Positions 4,152 to 12,805 of a stretch of 34,295 nucleotides of DNA are shown in pieces. Each line of letters starts with the position of its first letter. Within the stretch, counting starts at the first letter, position 1. The notes under the pieces are model-generated. The model did not search any database and was not told the origin of the DNA. It was given only the letters and a program-made list of their open reading frames with translations. The translations under genes were made by a program, and so were the position numbers. The stretch covers positions 1-34,295 of the forward strand of contig JAJQGL010000057.1 in assembly GCA_021200535.1 (NCBI GenBank). Direction: 5' to 3'. The DNA comes from Clostridiaceae bacterium (GTDB lineage Bacteria > Bacillota > Clostridia > Lachnospirales > Lachnospiraceae).

Positions 4152-6572
4152 TCACTCTATCTCCACAATAGCGTCCTCATCTGGCCGCAGCCTGCACCCA
4201 AGGACAAGCGCAGTCTTCTCCCCGCCGTCTCTGGGTCTGCGCTTCACAAGCTCAAACTTTAGACCGAGCGCCTTGTTAAAGTTTTTCACGTTCTCCGACC
4301 GGTAGCCGTTATCCACGCACCAGTTCTTATACATGTTGTAGACAGCCGCCGTGCGCACTTCATACGCTTCGCCTTCTTCCAGCCACGCCGCGATGAACTG
4401 TCCGATACGGTCTGATTCTTTCCGATACTCCGATGTGGCATCCTTTACGGCCTGTGGCAGTTCCAGATGGTCTTTCTCAAACCTGCGGTAGCCTTCCAGG
4501 CACCAGTTGAAAATCGCCGATACATTTTTCGGCTGCGCGAACAGGTGCTTCAAAGTCTTATCCTGCTCCGCCTCTGAGAAATGCCGGTTGAATGGGATAA
4601 TCTTAAGCCGCCCTGATTCAAACAGGGTCATGTCCGAGACATTCGGCAGATAATTTGTGTCCACAAAAATCTTAAAGGCAGGCCGGAATTCGAAGCTGTT
4701 CTCATGCAGATATCTGGCGCTTAACGTGCCGTTGCCCGTGAGCCTCTTGACAAGCGCCGCATTGAACGTGATCCGCTTCTCTGGCTCAGAGATATTGACA
4801 AACCTTGCCCCGGCAAGACGTGCAATGTCCTCGGACGGACCGCCGCCATTTGCTGACAGGCCGAACTTCGCCGCCAGCGTTTCCGGGTTGGCTGTCTTCC
4901 CGTAATCGCCCATCACTTTTAAGAACGACTCCATTGCCGTTCCTTTTCCATTCCGGGACGTAGCCCCGTAAAGGATGAACATGCACTCATAGGAAACGTC
5001 GCCCGTAAGCGAATAGCCGAGTGTCCTCTGGAAAAAGTCGGCAAGCGCAGCATCGCCGCACATGACTTCGCTGACAAACGACTCCCAGCGCGGGCAAGAT
5101 GCCTCTGGATCATAGGTGACGCCGGAAAGCATGGTCAAAAAATCTTCCGGACTGTGGTCGTAAAATTCCATCGTCTTTAAATTCAGCGTCCCATTCATGC
5201 AGTTAAACAGTAACGGATTCTGGTCAAACGATGCCATCGTCAGAAAGTACTCGTCCTGCGCGTCATCCACCATAATCTGCCGCTTCCGTCTGGTCTGGGT
5301 CTTCGTGATAAACTCCAGATACTCTGTCCTTGCTTCGTCTCCCTCAATGGTAGCAGCGTAACGGATCAGCTCATTCACCAGATGCTTCGCAAGCTGCATC
5401 ACAAGCATCCCGCCGACATCGTGTTTCCAGACCTTTCCGTTGTAGACATACCAGGACTTCCGGTCTGGGACGTACCTTGCAATCCGCTCATAATAATCTG
5501 CAAACAGCCGCCCAAGCCCCATCTCACTCCACGAGTACAGCGGATTTGTGTGCGGCTGCATATCCTTCAGCTTCCGGTTTACCAGACTGATCGCTGTGGC
5601 CAGGTCGCGCTTTGCCTCTTCGGTCAATGGGACATCCCCATCTTCCCAGAGGATATCAAACTCATCTTCTGCCGGAACCAGATGGCTCACTGGGTCATAA
5701 ATAGCGGTACAGTGGTCGATAACCTTCTGTATCGTCAAAGCTCCATACGTAGAACCAGATTGTTTGCGGTCCCACTTTTTCCGTATCAATGCGGAAGACC
5801 TGTAGATGCGGTCCATCTGCTCAGCATCACATCCGCACCAGAACGACAAGATGGAAAGCAGCGCCATGTCCGCATCCGACTGTGAGCCGTAGCGTCCCTG
5901 CCAGTCTCCCTCATAGAGCTTCGTGAATTTCTCCGCCTGCGCAGAGTTGGTAATCCGATGAATGACTTCCTCATCCGTAAGATACGAATGCGGTTCGATA
6001 GCTACCGCTTTCACAGGCGCATCCCGCTTCATCCATGTATCAAGAACATCTTGCAAAGCTTCACCCTCATCACAGACCGTTCCCCTGCGGTAAACATCCC
6101 CGGTCACGGTCACAAAACGGTGTGTCGCGCCGGGAACGTAAATCTCAAGCCCGCGCTGCTGCCGGTTGATGTAATACCGCTGCCGGTTAAAAACATAATC
6201 TGCAGGGACACGGAAAAATCCGCGAAGCCCTGTGCCAGACGGGGACTTCTCCACGTAGCAGTTCTGAAATGCGTCCAGAACACCGGCCGCGACTTCATTT
6301 AAACTGCCGTCTGCTCCGATGCAATGGTCGATGTCAAAGGCACCAATCCCGTCTGATACTCGGATGCCGATGCCATCATATCCACCAATCGCATAGGTGG
6401 CGGCAGCCTGTGGAAATTCAGAAAAGGAATCCGGATTGTTCGACTGCGCCCGGTAACCCGTCACGGGGTTGTATGGAATCTTCGTCATCCGTCCGTCCTT
6501 CTCTTCCCTCTTCCAGACACAAAACCGGCAGGACTGCTTTAAGTCTGCCGGAATGTTCGTAAAATTTACCAT
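4152..6572 (-). CDS. P4-type primase-helicase (VirE/D5-like)
   Basis: An 806-residue replication initiator. Residues 1-120 resemble the primase-polymerase N-terminus of phage and plasmid primases, with FDIDHC at 79-84 carrying the acidic metal-binding pair and SPSGTGLRGFF at 110-120. The C-terminal half is a D5/P4-family superfamily 3 helicase, with Walker A GATSRNGKGT (536-545) and the NISEPEKR and VDTNYLPNVSD motifs that follow. The ATG at 6572 has AAAGGAGG 9-14 nt upstream; the longer frame to 6617 overlaps the gene before it less plausibly. It would unwind and prime phage DNA together with the family A polymerase further upstream. The adjacent candidate origin supports the role. Confidence 0.9.
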   Translation of the reverse strand: MVNFTNIPADLKQSCRFCVWKREEKDGRMTKIPYNPVTGYRAQSNNPDSFSEFPQAAATYAIGGYDGIGIRVSDGIGAFDIDHCIGADGSLNEVAAGVLDAFQNCYVEKSPSGTGLRGFFRVPADYVFNRQRYYINRQQRGLEIYVPGATHRFVTVTGDVYRRGTVCDEGEALQDVLDTWMKRDAPVKAVAIEPHSYLTDEEVIHRITNSAQAEKFTKLYEGDWQGRYGSQSDADMALLSILSFWCGCDAEQMDRIYRSSALIRKKWDRKQSGSTYGALTIQKVIDHCTAIYDPVSHLVPAEDEFDILWEDGDVPLTEEAKRDLATAISLVNRKLKDMQPHTNPLYSWSEMGLGRLFADYYERIARYVPDRKSWYVYNGKVWKHDVGGMLVMQLAKHLVNELIRYAATIEGDEARTEYLEFITKTQTRRKRQIMVDDAQDEYFLTMASFDQNPLLFNCMNGTLNLKTMEFYDHSPEDFLTMLSGVTYDPEASCPRWESFVSEVMCGDAALADFFQRTLGYSLTGDVSYECMFILYGATSRNGKGTAMESFLKVMGDYGKTANPETLAAKFGLSANGGGPSEDIARLAGARFVNISEPEKRITFNAALVKRLTGNGTLSARYLHENSFEFRPAFKIFVDTNYLPNVSDMTLFESGRLKIIPFNRHFSEAEQDKTLKHLFAQPKNVSAIFNWCLEGYRRFEKDHLELPQAVKDATSEYRKESDRIGQFIAAWLEEGEAYEVRTAAVYNMYKNWCVDNGYRSENVKNFNKALGLKFELVKRRPRDGGEKTALVLGCRLRPDEDAIVEIE

Positions 6573-6598
6573 CTGATTCTCCTCCTTTCCGTTCGTGG

Positions 6599-7225
6599 CT
6601 AATGGGGCTGCTCCCATCCCGCCGCAATCCCAAGATGAATCCGCACGGCCTTGTCGATTTCCGCAAGCTTTCCCTCGTCATTGACAAACGCCACCTTCTC
6701 CACAAGAGCCGACTTGTCAATCGTAATAATCTGCTCTGCCAGAAGCATGGATTCTGACAACGCCTCTGTGTCAAAGCAGGAAAGTGCTGACAGCCGCACG
6801 TGCGTAGGAAGTTCCATCTTTTTCATTTTTGATGTCATTGGCAGCACGGTGCAGGTCTTTGAAAACCGGTTTCCTGTGTCATTACTGATAATAAAAACCG
6901 GCCTTGTGCCGGACTGGATACAGGTATCATAGTGGTCTCCCAGATTCGCAAACCAAATATCTCCCCTGTGGGGACGCGGGGTGTAGGACTTCCGGTAATG
7001 AACCGACTGCAGAGCTACGCCGCTTGTAGCTGTGTCCAGGCAGCCGGATGTTGTATCTGGATAACCGGATACTGTGTCCACACCACTAAGTATCGGATCT
7101 GAATCCAGGTTTTGAAGATCATCTTTTAAATGGCCTCGGTTCCTATATTCACCGTGTTTCCCCGTGTATTTATCTTTTCGGATTTCACGAATTTTCGGGT
7201 TCTTTCTCTTATTTCTTCTCCCCAT
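6599..7225 (-). CDS. PemK/MazF-family protein with N-terminal extension
   Basis: A 208-residue protein. Residues 86-208 match the MazF/PemK fold: RGDIWFANLG, SGTRPVFIISND, TVLPMTSK, and an LAEQIITIDKSAL segment. MazF proteins cleave mRNA, but phage-replication versions have no proven target. The first 85 residues are an unusual extension: basic (GRRNKRKNPKIREIRKDK) then a short repetitive DTVSGYPDTTSGCLDTATSG tract, mirrored by imperfect repeats at about 7035-7080. No antitoxin gene is adjacent. The ATG at 7225 follows GGAGG. The coding region ends 26 bp before the primase start. Confidence 0.8.
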   Translation of the reverse strand: MGRRNKRKNPKIREIRKDKYTGKHGEYRNRGHLKDDLQNLDSDPILSGVDTVSGYPDTTSGCLDTATSGVALQSVHYRKSYTPRPHRGDIWFANLGDHYDTCIQSGTRPVFIISNDTGNRFSKTCTVLPMTSKMKKMELPTHVRLSALSCFDTEALSESMLLAEQIITIDKSALVEKVAFVNDEGKLAEIDKAVRIHLGIAAGWEQPH

Positions 7226-7259
7226 CGTTTCCACCTCCGTTGACCGGGAAATATGTTTT

Positions 7260-7454
7260 TTATGTCTCACTCATCCACATCGCCAGTGCCTGACTCCACG
7301 AAAAACAGGCGCGAAAAAAGCCGGACAGAATTCCTGCTCCGGCTTCACGCACCTGGCAATATAAGAGAAACATATGGCGATAATTTGCCATGAAATGTGA
7401 AAGGGTTCTTCCCATCTCTGGCGATTCTAAGCATAGCACAAAGGGGTCTGTCAT
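7260..7454 (-). CDS. Doubtful small open frame (64 aa)
   Basis: A frame starting ATG at 7454 (MTDPFVLCLESPEMG) follows a GGGGGG run and fills the gap between two phage genes. It runs through a strong terminator hairpin (7314-7344), which produces the C-terminal half, so coding is doubtful. No family is recognised. Confidence 0.2.
   Translation of the reverse strand: MTDPFVLCLESPEMGRTLSHFMANYRHMFLLYCQVREAGAGILSGFFRACFSWSQALAMWMSET
7314..7344 (-). terminator. Strong intrinsic terminator inside the replication operon
   Basis: AGCCGGA (minus strand from 7344) pairs with TCCGGCT (7325-7319), with an additional CAG/CTG inside, followed on the minus strand by five to six T (7319-7314). It stands upstream of the MazF-like gene and primase, so replication genes downstream need read-through, antitermination or a local promoter. 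Confidence 0.75.
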
Positions 7455-7517
7455 GTAAGCCCCCTGTGCTTTCGTAAAGCACCGATTTGCTTTCAAAATG
7501 CCGTTTTCATTTTCTTT

Positions 7518-8006
7518 TTAGCACAGATTGCTTTCACTCTCCTGAACACCTTCCTTTGCCCTCTGGATAGCTACTGTCATGAGAATCAATGCGTTGTCTC
7601 TGGCCCGTTTTACCGCAGACAGCGGCATCGGCTCGCCCTCTAAGTCACAGATGTTCCGCCAAGAAAGGTTCTCCTCATAAAGCTGCTCCATCACTACGCC
7701 GTACTGATCCGGTAGCTGGTACAAAGTCCAATGGAACAGCCCCACTTTCTTATCATCCTCATCGACTTCTGCCTGAAGCCGGGTAGCATCCGGCTGGTAC
7801 AGACTAACCTCGAAACGGGATTCCGCCCTGCTGATTCTACGGTTCAGGCGATTCAGTTCCCTAGCGTTTTCAGCCAGCCTGTGGGAAGCTTCCCTGTGGT
7901 TTTCACAAAGAGCGATGGTCTCCTCTACCTGTCTCGAACGCACCCGGTTCTCATTTACAAGAATCCGGCTCTCTTTTGTAAGCATCATTTTGGGAATCGA
8001 AATCAT
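7518..8006 (-). CDS. Sigma-region-4-like phage regulator (162 aa)
   Basis: A 162-residue protein starting MISIPKMMLTKESRIL at the ATG at 8006, which has GAGGAGG just upstream. The N-terminal half is helical and charged. Residues about 105-140 (LPDQYGVVMEQLYEENLSWRNICDLEG, PLSAVKRARDNAL) have the layout of a sigma-70 region 4 or ArpU-like helix-turn-helix. Such small proteins commonly end the early operon of Firmicutes phages and can act on late promoters; this is inferred. The strong terminator shortly downstream separates it from the MazF-like gene. A second sigma-like protein is encoded at 18283-19011. Confidence 0.7.
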   Translation of the reverse strand: MISIPKMMLTKESRILVNENRVRSRQVEETIALCENHREASHRLAENARELNRLNRRISRAESRFEVSLYQPDATRLQAEVDEDDKKVGLFHWTLYQLPDQYGVVMEQLYEENLSWRNICDLEGEPMPLSAVKRARDNALILMTVAIQRAKEGVQESESNLC

Positions 8007-8016
8007 AACATCCTCC

Positions 8017-8571
8017 TCATTCTTCCTTTTCACGAAACGCCTGATTGCGCTCCAATATATCCGCGATTCTGGTCAGAATCTGTTTCTCCGCTCGGTCACA
8101 TCTCCTGCGTGAAAGTTCACAGCCATCCAGCCCTTTTACTTTACATTTGGGGATATTCTCCACATACAGCTGCACTGCGATATGGTAAAGCTCCCGGCTC
8201 AAAGAGCGCAGGCAAAGCTCAAACATTTCAATTCGCCCACAGATTTTCCGGTAGGGTTCCAGCACCTCCTTCTGGAATTCTGCATCCATTTCCGCATTTA
8301 GGTGGTGCAACATTTTCTCAGCATTGAGCACTGCCTTGGAAACCGGATCGGATGTGCTACCTGTCTGCACACGCTCCGTCTGCTCATGCGTTCCCTGCGA
8401 CATAAGATAATAAACATCATCCAGCGTGTAATGCGGGTATGTTTTCAGCTTTCCCTTATAATAATCCCTGTCCTTTAAAAGGAAACTGTATGACTCCGCC
8501 AGCTCCTTCGCAGCTTCATAAGCTTCCTCCGATATCATCCCCGGTTCTAATTTTAACCTGTCTTCTCCCAT
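8017..8571 (-). CDS. Phage protein of unknown function (184 aa)
   Basis: A 184-residue, mostly helical, charged protein (MGEDRLKLEPGMISEEAYE...). The C-terminal part, LYHIAVQLYVENIPKCKVKGLDGCELSRRRCDRAEKQILTRIADIL, has the spacing of a region-4-type DNA-binding helix pair, so it may be another transcription regulator. The ATG at 8571 lies 4 nt after the stop of the upstream gene; a GGGAG stands 13 nt upstream. It ends 10 bp before the next start. Not assigned to a named family. Confidence 0.65.
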   Translation of the reverse strand: MGEDRLKLEPGMISEEAYEAAKELAESYSFLLKDRDYYKGKLKTYPHYTLDDVYYLMSQGTHEQTERVQTGSTSDPVSKAVLNAEKMLHHLNAEMDAEFQKEVLEPYRKICGRIEMFELCLRSLSRELYHIAVQLYVENIPKCKVKGLDGCELSRRRCDRAEKQILTRIADILERNQAFREKEE

Positions 8572-8575
8572 GCCG

Positions 8576-9046
8576 TCACTCTCCCACCTGGAATCCGACT
8601 TTCCGAATTGCCTCCGCTGCAATCGCATCCGCTTCTTCCTGTATGCCTGTGAGTGCGCAGGTACGGTTTAAAGCCTCAAGGCTTAGTGCCTTAAGTCGGT
8701 AAGAATCTTCCGGCTTAAGGCCAACAAGCATGTTCGCCTCGGAAAGGATTTCTCCAATCTCCTTCATGCATTTTTTCACCCGGCGTTTCGTTTCCTGTCC
8801 GCCTTCCACAACAGACTCTTTCTTAACAAGGATACGGACACCGGCAAGCAGCTGATCCGCATCCAGGCGCGTCAGTTCGCTGTACCACCCGGAATGGAAA
8901 AAACGTTCAAGTCTGGAGATCTCCATCAGGGCACTCTTGTTTCTCGGATTCTTCCTCAGTTTATGGAGCGCCTTTTTATAATCATCGACTGCCTGACGCA
9001 CAATGGCATTGGCAAGTTCCTCATACGGCTCATATTCTGTATACAC
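8576..9046 (-). CDS. Phage protein of unknown function (156 aa)
   Basis: A 156-residue helical protein. The N-terminal pattern AIVRQAVDDYKKALHKL followed by ERFFHSGWYSELTRLD is one I associate with small proteins near Firmicutes phage replication genes, without a known activity. It lies 12 bp after the helicase stop and directly before the 184-residue protein, inside the tight leftward operon. No catalytic motif, signal peptide or membrane segment is visible. Confidence 0.65.
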   Translation of the reverse strand: MYTEYEPYEELANAIVRQAVDDYKKALHKLRKNPRNKSALMEISRLERFFHSGWYSELTRLDADQLLAGVRILVKKESVVEGGQETKRRVKKCMKEIGEILSEANMLVGLKPEDSYRLKALSLEALNRTCALTGIQEEADAIAAEAIRKVGFQVGE

Positions 9047-9058
9047 TTTGCGCCTCCT

Positions 9059-10440
9059 TCACCCGTACAGCCGCGCTTTCACGGCACCAATCAATCTCTC
9101 CTGCGTGATGTCTTTCTGTTCCAGCGCCGCCAGCACATCCTCGTCCACCGTCCCCTTTGTTATGATGTGGTGAATCGTGACAACCTCTTTCTGCCCTTGA
9201 CGCCAGAGCCTCGCGTTCGTCTGCTGGTAAAGCTCCAGTGACCAGGTAAGCCCAAACCAGATAAGGATGTGTCCACCGCTCTGAAGGTTCAGACCATGAC
9301 CGGCGGATGCGCTGTGTATGAGCGCCACCGGTATCTCCCCGGCATTCCAATCACGGATATCCTTGGAGGATTTGATGTCGCGGACTGGAATCTTCAGCTT
9401 TGCGAGATGCTCTAAAATCCGCGCTTTATCATGCTTGAACCAGTACGCTACAAGAACCGGCTGCCCGTTGGCTGCTTCGATCAGATCTTCCAGCTGTTCG
9501 AGCTTCCTGTCATGGATGCGCCGTGCCTTCCCATTCTCATCGTACACAGCCCCGTTTGCCATCTGCAGAAGCTTGCCTGTGAGCGCAGCTGCATTGGCGG
9601 CATCAATGTCACCATCCTTTAGTGGAATCAGAAGGTCTCTCCGCAGCGTATCGTACAGCTCACGTTCCGGCTTCTCCATTTCCACCTCATGCCTTGTACA
9701 GATGCACTCCGGCATATCGAGGTAATCCAACGCTTTCATCGAAACCGTAATGTCAGAAATTTTCTGATAAATCTGCTCCTCTGCCCCCGGCCTCGGAACA
9801 TACTGGAATACGACGCCGGTCTGCGGGTTCATGCTGCCGGGTTTAAAATACGCTTCCCGATATCTGCCGATGAACCGCCCAAGCCGCTCCCCGCCATCAA
9901 GAATTCCGATTTCTGCCCAGAGATCCATAAGTCCGTTGGAAGCCGGTGTGCCGGTCAGGCCAATCCACCGCTTCACGAACGGACGCACCTTGCGAAGATA
10001 CTTAAAACGCTGGCTTTGGTGGTTCTTGAATGAGGATAGCTCATCGATCACCACAGCATCAAAATCCCAGCGTATTCCATTCTTCTCGTAGTAGTCTACA
10101 AGGAATTTGATATTTTCCCTGTTGATAACATAAATAAGAGCGGGATGGTTCAATGCCGCAACCCGCTCCTTCTGTGTGCCGACCACCACGGAAATCTCCA
10201 GTTCCCGCAGATGATCCCACTTTTCTGTCTCCGCTGGCCAGGTGTCCCGCGCTACCCTGAGAGGTGCAATGACCAACACCTTCGATATCTCAAATGTCTC
10301 CAACAGCAGGTCTTTCAGCGCCGTAAGCGTAATGACCGTCTTTCCCAAACCTAACCCATGTCCAGGAACAACGCTGATATAGCATGCTGTTTGATATAAT
10401 CAATACAGAATGCCTGATAATCGTGTGGTCTGAACATCAT
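9059..10440 (-). pseudogene. SNF2-type DEAD helicase, frameshifted at motif I
   Basis: The gene starts at an ATGATG at 10440 that overlaps the VRR-NUC stop and reads FRPHDYQAFCIDYIKQH...LFLDMG before a stop at 10353-10351. Reading resumes in another frame at LGKTVITLTALKDLL, then VIDELSSFKNH, LTGTPASNGL, and a C-terminal helicase domain with SAGHGLNLQSGGHILIWFGL and QTNARLWRQGQKEVV. Removing five bases (a tandem GGTTA/GGTTT copy at about 10347-10356) restores a 458-residue SNF2-like protein with the family's DMGLGKT motif. The break is at the ATP-binding loop, so the present product should be inactive unless recoded. A sequencing error is the main alternative. Confidence 0.8.
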
Positions 10441-10907
10441 AAGGGCATCACCTCCTCCTTTCTGGACTCGACCTCCCCTGGAAGTCCCATCTCCTCCGTT
10501 CTGGGTTCGCTTTCTCCCGGAAGTTCCATCTCTTCAATCTCCGGGATGACTGCCCCTACGCCTTTCGGAAACGGCTGCCCCGTCTTCCAGTTCCGTAATG
10601 CCTCAATCACCGGCTGAATCTGGTCAAAACTGTCTACACAGAACACCGGGAATCCAAGTGCCTCCAGCTGATGCCTGCGCTTCCGCTGAAGCGGCCGCAT
10701 CTGCTTTCCCGGCGCTTTCAATTCCACAAAAGCACATTTCCCAATGCGGAACAGGACGAGCCGGTCCGGTATCCCATTCATGGTCTGTGATGTGAACTTC
10801 AGCGCCATGCCACCGGCCTCCGTTACTGCCTTGCAGAAAGCGCTCTCAATCTTCGACTCGATTGGAATACGCTTTGTTTTCTGCAGAGCACTGCTCTTAT
10901 CTGCCAT
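10437..10907 (-). CDS. VRR-NUC domain nuclease
   Basis: A 156-residue protein of the VRR-NUC family, a PD-(D/E)XK-type nuclease. Residues about 20-100 show IESAFCKAVTEAGGMALKF, GIPDRLVLF and AFVELKAPGKQMRPLQ, containing the catalytic D and the ExK pair. The ATG at 10907 overlaps the preceding stop as TAATG, with GGAG upstream. In phage operons this nuclease regularly precedes a SNF2-type helicase, as here, and may act on replication or recombination intermediates. The C-terminus carries an imperfect 13-residue duplication (EEMELPGESEPRT and EEMGLPGEVESRK). Confidence 0.85.
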   Translation of the reverse strand: MADKSSALQKTKRIPIESKIESAFCKAVTEAGGMALKFTSQTMNGIPDRLVLFRIGKCAFVELKAPGKQMRPLQRKRRHQLEALGFPVFCVDSFDQIQPVIEALRNWKTGQPFPKGVGAVIPEIEEMELPGESEPRTEEMGLPGEVESRKEEVMPL

Positions 10908-11974
10908 TACGCATTTATCTCCTTCCACTGTGCCGGGTTCATGGTAGCCACCTGCCAGCCGATGCCCTCTAAGGCAGTTGCGCGGTCATAGCTTTCCACG
11001 TCCTGGCTCGTCCTCGTAACCGCATTCGACAATCCGTAAAGGGAAAGGTCGCCGCCCTCAATCAGATACTTGAGGATTCCCTCCTGCTCTGTGTCATTCA
11101 TTCCATAAGTCTTACTGGTCAGCTCGACCACTTTCTGCACCTTGCCTGTGATTCTCGCTCCCGTACTCTCGCGGAGCTTGTCGACCACCATCTGAAAACG
11201 TGATTCTTCCACCGCCGCCTTGGTCGCGTCACGGAGCCGCAGCATGAAAGCCCGGTCTTCCGCTTCCATTGTTTCATCCGAATAGACCTCAAAGCTGTCC
11301 TCCACTGCCCGGACCTGCCGACCGACATGATGACGGCGCTCACTGAATTCCGAACATACCATGCCATTGCTGCAGACCAGACGGTTCACAAACGGCTGGA
11401 CAGAGACCGCGCCAAGCCCCACTTCCGAATTAGATACCATCAGCCCCGCCTGCACAACGTCCCCCGGAACGACCTCCGCCAGCATTTTCGTCACAAGGAT
11501 TTTGATATACATTTTGGACTCCGTGATTTCCGAGGAGCAAATCTCATAATCATCGCTCCCGGCAAAATCTGCAAATGTTGCCAGCGCAACTTCCAGATTA
11601 TCCTTGCGCCAGTAACGCGGGGACAAAAGCGCCCTCGCCTTGCGCTCCCCACCGTAATCCATCGTGCGTACCATATGGCTGGTGTCCTTGTCGGCAAGCC
11701 ACGCGTTCACATTCGTTGCGAGCAAATCCGGCTTCAATCTGTACGCCATATCAAAATAGGTGTATGGGATTTTTAACGCCGCGCTCGTCTGCCTGCGGAA
11801 ATGCTCCGTCGTGCCGAACACTTCTTTCTCCCCTGTGTCCGGGTGATTGATTTCAAACGTGTTCCCGTCATCCCAGAGCCGCATTCCTGCCGCAGGCGCA
11901 ATAAAATCGCGCTTTTCCCTGTTCTGCCGGTCAAGTTCTTTCATAAACTCCTGTATCGTTTTCCCTGTCTTCAT
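10907..11974 (-). CDS. DUF932 phage/plasmid-like protein
   Basis: A 355-residue protein of the DUF932 (phage/plasmid-like TIGR03299) family: LWDDGNTFEINHPDTGEKEVFGTTEHFRRQ, RALLSPRYWRKDNLEV, VSNSEVGLGAVSVQPFVNRLVCSNGMV. The activity is unknown; members accompany replication and recombination genes in phages and conjugative elements. The ATG at 11974 is chosen for its GGAGG; the frame upstream to 12076 overlaps the preceding gene and has no ribosome site. It ends in a TAATG overlap with the VRR-NUC gene. Confidence 0.85.
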   Translation of the reverse strand: MKTGKTIQEFMKELDRQNREKRDFIAPAAGMRLWDDGNTFEINHPDTGEKEVFGTTEHFRRQTSAALKIPYTYFDMAYRLKPDLLATNVNAWLADKDTSHMVRTMDYGGERKARALLSPRYWRKDNLEVALATFADFAGSDDYEICSSEITESKMYIKILVTKMLAEVVPGDVVQAGLMVSNSEVGLGAVSVQPFVNRLVCSNGMVCSEFSERRHHVGRQVRAVEDSFEVYSDETMEAEDRAFMLRLRDATKAAVEESRFQMVVDKLRESTGARITGKVQKVVELTSKTYGMNDTEQEGILKYLIEGGDLSLYGLSNAVTRTSQDVESYDRATALEGIGWQVATMNPAQWKEINA

Positions 11975-12014
11975 GCCGTTACCTCCGTTCTGTGTCGGGA
12001 CTGCCCCTTGCTCC

Positions 12015-12407
12015 TCACACATTTCTCCTGTTCCTGCCCCCATACATATCATCGTCAAACGCATAACTGATGCCAATCATCTCATCCGCCAGAATCTTCT
12101 CGAACCTCGTGCGGTTGCGATAGTACCTGTTAATCAGGTCGATGCGGCCAGAATCTTCCAGTTTCTCCATTGCCGCGATCCTCTCCTTTCTCGCATGTTC
12201 CAGGCCTTTATAGAACGGACAGATGTTGTCCTCAAAACTTACATCTTCCAGCACTGCGCACCTGCCCTCACGATAACCGTGGCAGCCTGCACAGCATCCA
12301 CGGTTCTCCGGGCAGTATGGAAGAACATCCACACCCTGTTCAGTCTCCACAGAGACCAGGGACACAAGCGTCTCCGCCCTCTGCCTGCTCACTCCCCTGC
12401 TTTTCAT
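12015..12407 (-). CDS. Cysteine-rich small phage protein (130 aa)
   Basis: A 130-residue protein. Residues about 30-65 contain YCPENRGCCAGCHGYREGRC and, shortly after, NICPFYKG, which suggests a zinc or iron-sulfur site with five or more cysteines. The C-terminal half is helical and basic (RIDLINRYYRNRTRFEKIL). AAAGGAG precedes the ATG at 12407. Located between the DUF932 gene and a small acidic protein in the same operon. No family assigned. Confidence 0.65.
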   Translation of the reverse strand: MKSRGVSRQRAETLVSLVSVETEQGVDVLPYCPENRGCCAGCHGYREGRCAVLEDVSFEDNICPFYKGLEHARKERIAAMEKLEDSGRIDLINRYYRNRTRFEKILADEMIGISYAFDDDMYGGRNRRNV

Positions 12408-12420
12408 ACGCGCTCCTTTC

Positions 12421-12759
12421 TCACAGTTCCGCATCCACTGTCCTGCTGATGGAAGCCACCAGTTTTCGGATTCCTGCCCGGTCCAGCCGTTTCTCATTCA
12501 GCTTCCCGTTCAGCAGCTCAATTCCTTCCTCCACCGCGCATAAAACTTCCCGAAAATGGTCTGCGTCCATTTCCATATCTTTTCTGGTTTCCTCCGCTTC
12601 CAGTCTTGCCTCTCCTGCTTCGTCCACGTTGTCCTGCATATATTCTTCAATAAATTCCCGAAGCCCCACACCCGCATATTCTTCCACAGCATCGAGGGCA
12701 TCCTGAAAACAGAACGGGGTGATATATTCCCCGCCCGGCATTTCTATCACGTGCGCCAT
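12421..12759 (-). CDS. Small acidic phage protein (112 aa)
   Basis: A 112-residue protein starting MAHVIEMPGGEYITP at the ATG at 12759, preceded by GGGAGG. It is strongly acidic and helical (EEYAGVGLREFIEEYMQDNVDEAGEARLEAEETRKDMEM in overlapping helices). It follows the polymerase gene after 46 bp and ends 13 bp before the cysteine-rich gene. No recognised family. Confidence 0.65.
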   Translation of the reverse strand: MAHVIEMPGGEYITPFCFQDALDAVEEYAGVGLREFIEEYMQDNVDEAGEARLEAEETRKDMEMDADHFREVLCAVEEGIELLNGKLNEKRLDRAGIRKLVASISRTVDAEL

Positions 12760-12805
12760 AGCTACCTCCCGTTTGAAAATCAAAACTTCTGTTCCACCAT
12801 TCCGT

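Noticed and set aside
7260-7496. 78-codon frame starting with TTG
   Set aside because: There is no ribosome site at the TTG, and the frame runs through a strong terminator; only a doubtful shorter version is listed.
10345-10360. Programmed ribosomal frameshift in the helicase gene
   Set aside because: No slippery heptamer of the X-XXY-YYZ type is visible, and a 5-bp tandem duplication explains the break more simply.
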